Assembly (NCBI RefSeq): GCF_002368195.1
Contig: NZ_AP018178.1
Span: 729,738-793,737 of the forward strand
DNA length: 64,000 nucleotides
Direction: 5' to 3'
Source: Calothrix sp. NIES-2100
Lineage (GTDB): Bacteria; Cyanobacteriota; Cyanobacteriia; Cyanobacteriales; Nostocaceae
The translations under genes and the position numbers were made by a program. Every line of letters starts with the position of its first letter. The stretch's first letter is position 1. Below, piece by piece: positions 61,417 through 64,000 of this stretch. The notes below the pieces were generated by a model. It was not told the origin of the DNA and did not search any database. It saw nothing but the letters and a program-made list of their open reading frames with translations.

Positions 61417-62814
61417 ATGACCAATTTATTTAAAGAGGAAGAATTTTTAATACCTGTTAATACCGTAGAAGCGAAGTCAGGGAACTCGAATCGTCTACTG
61501 TTGGGAATAATGTTTGTGGCTTTAGGTGCAACAGCGACGGTAGCGGGTGCAACATCCATTCGATACCGCCTGACAAACATAGTTGTAGATAATGTAGCAA
61601 TCAACGGTCGGATTGTGCGTCTAACATCGCCGATCAATGGCAGCATGGAAGCTTTTTATGCCAAACCGGGTGTAGCAGTCAAATCAGGACAAGTACTAGG
61701 GCGTATTAACACCCAAACCACTTTCTCTGAACAAAATCAAGAACAACAGCTAAGCTTGCAATTACAAAAAGCGCAAGATGAACGTATGCGTTGGCAGCTG
61801 GAAAATTCACAGTTAGCGGGGGAAGTGCAATCCTATGCGACTCAGCTAGTGGGAGCAAGGCAATCCTTAGATCTGTTCAAAAACCAATTGCAAACTTTAG
61901 AAAATCAATACCAAGCTGTACAGGGTGTTGATATCAAACTTTCCAGAGAAACCGTCAATCAACAACAAGCGGCTGTAGACGCAGCAGTTGCGAAAGCCAC
62001 ATCTGCAAAAGCAGATTATCAACGTTACGAACAACTTTTAGCCGCAGGTGCTGTATCTCAACAACAAGTAGATAAGCTGCGCTTTGCTTGGCAATCTGCT
62101 AATGCGGAAGTTAAGCAAATACAAGCTAACCTGCGTTTTGCTAAAGCGTCGCTGAGTGCTTCTCAAACAGGTGTTGCTTTTAGTCAACAAGATCATCTTG
62201 CAGATAGCCTTTCCGAACGGCGGGCGAAATTGCTACAGGCTATTCAAGAACAACAAATGCATGTAAATACTTTAGAAACCAAACTTGCCAGTGGCAAACA
62301 GCAACTCAATCGCAGTCTTAACTTCGCTCAAAATAACCCCAATCAGGCAATTTTAGCCAATAAAATGGGCAATAATCCGCAATTACAAGCTATTACTGCA
62401 CCCTTTGCTGGTGTGATTTACAGCACTGAACGCGAACAAGGCGAACAAGTAAATCAAGGGCAACCAGTTCTGACTTTGCTAGACTGCAATGATTTGTGGT
62501 TAGAAACAGTAATTCGGGCAGAGGATGCTAGTAATATAGATACTCAAAAGCCTGTTAAGGTAAAATTTGCCGGTGAGGCGCAAACCTTATCTGGGGAAGT
62601 TGATATTATTCAGCCGATTAGTAGCATCCAAGGTATTGAAGAGCGTTCTAAACTGATGCAGGTACAAGCACTTTTACCGACTATTCCACCAAATTTAGTG
62701 GGGAAACCATTAGCGCGGGTAACTGTGAAAATGCCTCCTCCACCAGCACATACTCAATCTCAACGATTCTGCGGCTTGGGACTAACAGCAAGTTTGACTT
62801 TTAGCAAAAAATAA
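61417..62814 (+). CDS. HlyD-like membrane fusion protein of an exopolysaccharide module
   Basis: A 465-residue protein. One membrane segment at about 28-47 (LLLGIMFVALGATATVAGAT) anchors it in the inner membrane. Residues about 62-100 are a biotinyl/lipoyl-like half-motif (NGRIVRLTSPINGSMEAFYA, KPGVAVKSGQVLGRI). Residues about 105-310 are a long coiled coil, followed by the second half (APFAGVIYSTEREQGEQVNQ, GQPVLTLLD) and a beta-barrel. This is the adaptor fold of HlyD/EmrA/Alg44. There is no PilZ domain, unlike Alg44. The GT2 gene begins 45 bp downstream, so the two are probably one operon. Confidence 0.85.
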   Translation: MTNLFKEEEFLIPVNTVEAKSGNSNRLLLGIMFVALGATATVAGATSIRYRLTNIVVDNVAINGRIVRLTSPINGSMEAFYAKPGVAVKSGQVLGRINTQTTFSEQNQEQQLSLQLQKAQDERMRWQLENSQLAGEVQSYATQLVGARQSLDLFKNQLQTLENQYQAVQGVDIKLSRETVNQQQAAVDAAVAKATSAKADYQRYEQLLAAGAVSQQQVDKLRFAWQSANAEVKQIQANLRFAKASLSASQTGVAFSQQDHLADSLSERRAKLLQAIQEQQMHVNTLETKLASGKQQLNRSLNFAQNNPNQAILANKMGNNPQLQAITAPFAGVIYSTEREQGEQVNQGQPVLTLLDCNDLWLETVIRAEDASNIDTQKPVKVKFAGEAQTLSGEVDIIQPISSIQGIEERSKLMQVQALLPTIPPNLVGKPLARVTVKMPPPPAHTQSQRFCGLGLTASLTFSKK

Positions 62815-62859
62815 GTATTTGTCATTTGTTATTTCCTCAGAAGATGTCGTTGATACTAC

Positions 62860-64000
62860 ATGAAAAATTGGACTAAAACTCTTTTACCCTACATCAATTG
62901 GATAGGGATAATATTAATTTCTGCCTTGGGTTTTATTGGCTTAAACTGGCTCCGCAATCCTGATAAATTAGCCGTGTTGGGTTTATCAGGCTTAATAACT
63001 ATTGGTACAATTGGAACTTGGCGTTGGTCGTGGTGGATATTACAAGTATTGCGATCGCAAATTTATCTGCATATAGTATTTCCCCGTTGGCGGCGGCGAG
63101 CGAATAAAATTCCTTTAGAGAATTTACCTAAAGTTTGCTTTTTAGTCCCAACTTACAAAGAAAAACCTTGGATTACAGAACGAGTGTTTCGGGCGATCGC
63201 CAAAGAAGCGCAAACCCTCGCCGAACCGATAACTGTATTAGTGAGTAGCAGCAGTGATGCGGAAAATGCGGAAATTCTCCAAGTTATCCGATCAGTAGAT
63301 CCTCATTTGAGTTCGATTCGCCTGATTCAAATGGTGCAAACTGGCGAAGGTAAACGCAAAGCTATGGCTGAGGGTTTACGAGAACTCGCCCGTCTCAATT
63401 TACCAGCAGATACTGTTGTTGCTTTGATGGATGGCGACTCAGAAATTACACCGGGAACTTTACGCAAATGTTTACCTTTGTTTCGGATGTTTCCCAAAAT
63501 GGGAGCATTAACCACAGATGAATTACCCATTGTTACAGGCTCTTATATATTTTCTGAGTGGTTTCACTTACGACTAGCCCAAAGACATTACCAAATGAGT
63601 TCGGTTTCCTTGTCGCGGAAGGTAATGTGTTTGACTGGAAGATTTTCTTTATTTCGGGCCGAAGCGGCTTTGCATCCTTCATTTGCTAAGCAATTAGAAA
63701 TTGATACTTTGGATGATTGGTTATGGGGAAAGTTTAAGTTTCTGTCTGGAGATGACAAAAGTACCTGGTTTTGGTTGCTGAAACAAGGTTACGACATGAT
63801 TTATGTCCCGGATACGATAGTTTACTCAATTGAGACAATTTCCGGGTCATTGGTAGACCGAGCCTACCAAAATATGCGCCGTTGGTATGGTAATATGCTG
63901 CGGAACAGCGATCGCGCGATCGCACTTGGCCCCGAAAAAAATGGCTGGTTTATGTGGTGGTGTCTCATCGATCAACGCATCAGCTATTGGACTTCTTTAA
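62860..64000 (+). CDS. Processive GT2 glycosyltransferase, Alg8-like (cut by window end)
   Basis: The frame opens at ATG 62860 (MKNWTKTLLPYINWIG) and is open at 64000, 380 codons in view. Two hydrophobic segments lie at about 10-50 (IILISALGFIGLNWL and ITIGTIGTWRWSWWILQVL). The GT-A domain has VCFLVPTYKEKPWI, the DxD motif in LMDGDSE, GDDKSTWFWLLKQGYDM and the QxxRW-type motif QNMRRWYGNMLR, typical of processive synthases. The sequence from RRWYGNMLRNSDRAIALGP to WWCLIDQRISYWTS resembles Alg8, the alginate polymerase of Pseudomonas, as recalled. With the HlyD-like gene before it this suggests a polysaccharide synthase/exporter pair. The product is unknown. Confidence 0.85.
   Translation, partial: MKNWTKTLLPYINWIGIILISALGFIGLNWLRNPDKLAVLGLSGLITIGTIGTWRWSWWILQVLRSQIYLHIVFPRWRRRANKIPLENLPKVCFLVPTYKEKPWITERVFRAIAKEAQTLAEPITVLVSSSSDAENAEILQVIRSVDPHLSSIRLIQMVQTGEGKRKAMAEGLRELARLNLPADTVVALMDGDSEITPGTLRKCLPLFRMFPKMGALTTDELPIVTGSYIFSEWFHLRLAQRHYQMSSVSLSRKVMCLTGRFSLFRAEAALHPSFAKQLEIDTLDDWLWGKFKFLSGDDKSTWFWLLKQGYDMIYVPDTIVYSIETISGSLVDRAYQNMRRWYGNMLRNSDRAIALGPEKNGWFMWWCLIDQRISYWTSL

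Overview
The window is chromosomal DNA from a filamentous, probably heterocyst-forming cyanobacterium of the Nostoc/Anabaena type. The evidence is the very frequent HIP1 octamer GCGATCGC, many intergenic arrays of degenerate heptamers (TTGTCAG, AATGACT, TGGACTA; the STRR repeats of Nostocales), and cyanobacterial genes: the pipX-pipY-sepF-proC cluster, a plant/cyanobacterial-type ndhD, a cyAbrB regulator, and an mlaE permease linked to plsY. No tRNA, rRNA or CRISPR array was recognised.

Layout. 1-5.2 kb: a partial outer-membrane-type protein, a secreted protein, the fatty acid desaturase desC, a divergent TetR-like regulator carrying a degenerate recombinase-like C-terminus, and murF. 5.2-10.9 kb: an accessory-looking block with a 1326-residue protein that joins a DUF4157 (HELTH) head to a C-terminal ADP-ribosyltransferase domain, a small YbjN-like partner gene 40 bp downstream, an orphan AbrB/MazE-type antitoxin and a zinc-ribbon membrane protein. 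11-23 kb: ClC channel/antiporter, cyAbrB, an Rrf2-type regulator, cobD, pyrR, an NTPase-TPR protein, GT4 glycosyltransferase, fasciclin protein and a ketopantoate-reductase-like protein. 23.5-25.3 kb: a repetitive RTX-like protein. 26-35.3 kb: housekeeping genes (der, ecfT-like, pipX, pipY, sepF, proC, Ski2-like helicase). 35-42.3 kb: PAS histidine kinase, arsC, and a probable lipid block (plsY, DUF3086-like, DUF3119-like, mlaE). 42.9-51 kb: sppA, aroH, methyltransferase, Uma2 nuclease, RluA-type pseudouridine synthase, DCC thiol oxidoreductase, ndhD. 52.1-55.8 kb: mycosporine-like amino acid genes mysA-mysB-mysC, with no mysD or mysE beside them. 56.4-60.1 kb: a large subtilisin/P-domain/RTX protease. 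61.4-64 kb: a HlyD-like adaptor followed by a processive GT2 resembling alginate polymerase Alg8, cut by the window end.

The strongest candidates for something new are (i) the two-gene DUF4157-ART toxin and YbjN unit, which looks like an extracellular contractile injection system effector with a dedicated chaperone or immunity protein; (ii) the TetR-like protein whose C-terminus matches a tyrosine-recombinase fold without its catalytic residues, with matching AAGT-N3-ACTT palindromes in its promoter; (iii) the Alg8/Alg44-like polysaccharide module; and (iv) the dispersed small repeats, including hairpins with compensatory changes, a 223-bp MITE-like element, heptamer arrays that supply start codons, and a 9-mer repeat found inside coding sequence.

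All calls come from reading the sequence and from recalled family knowledge. No database search was run.
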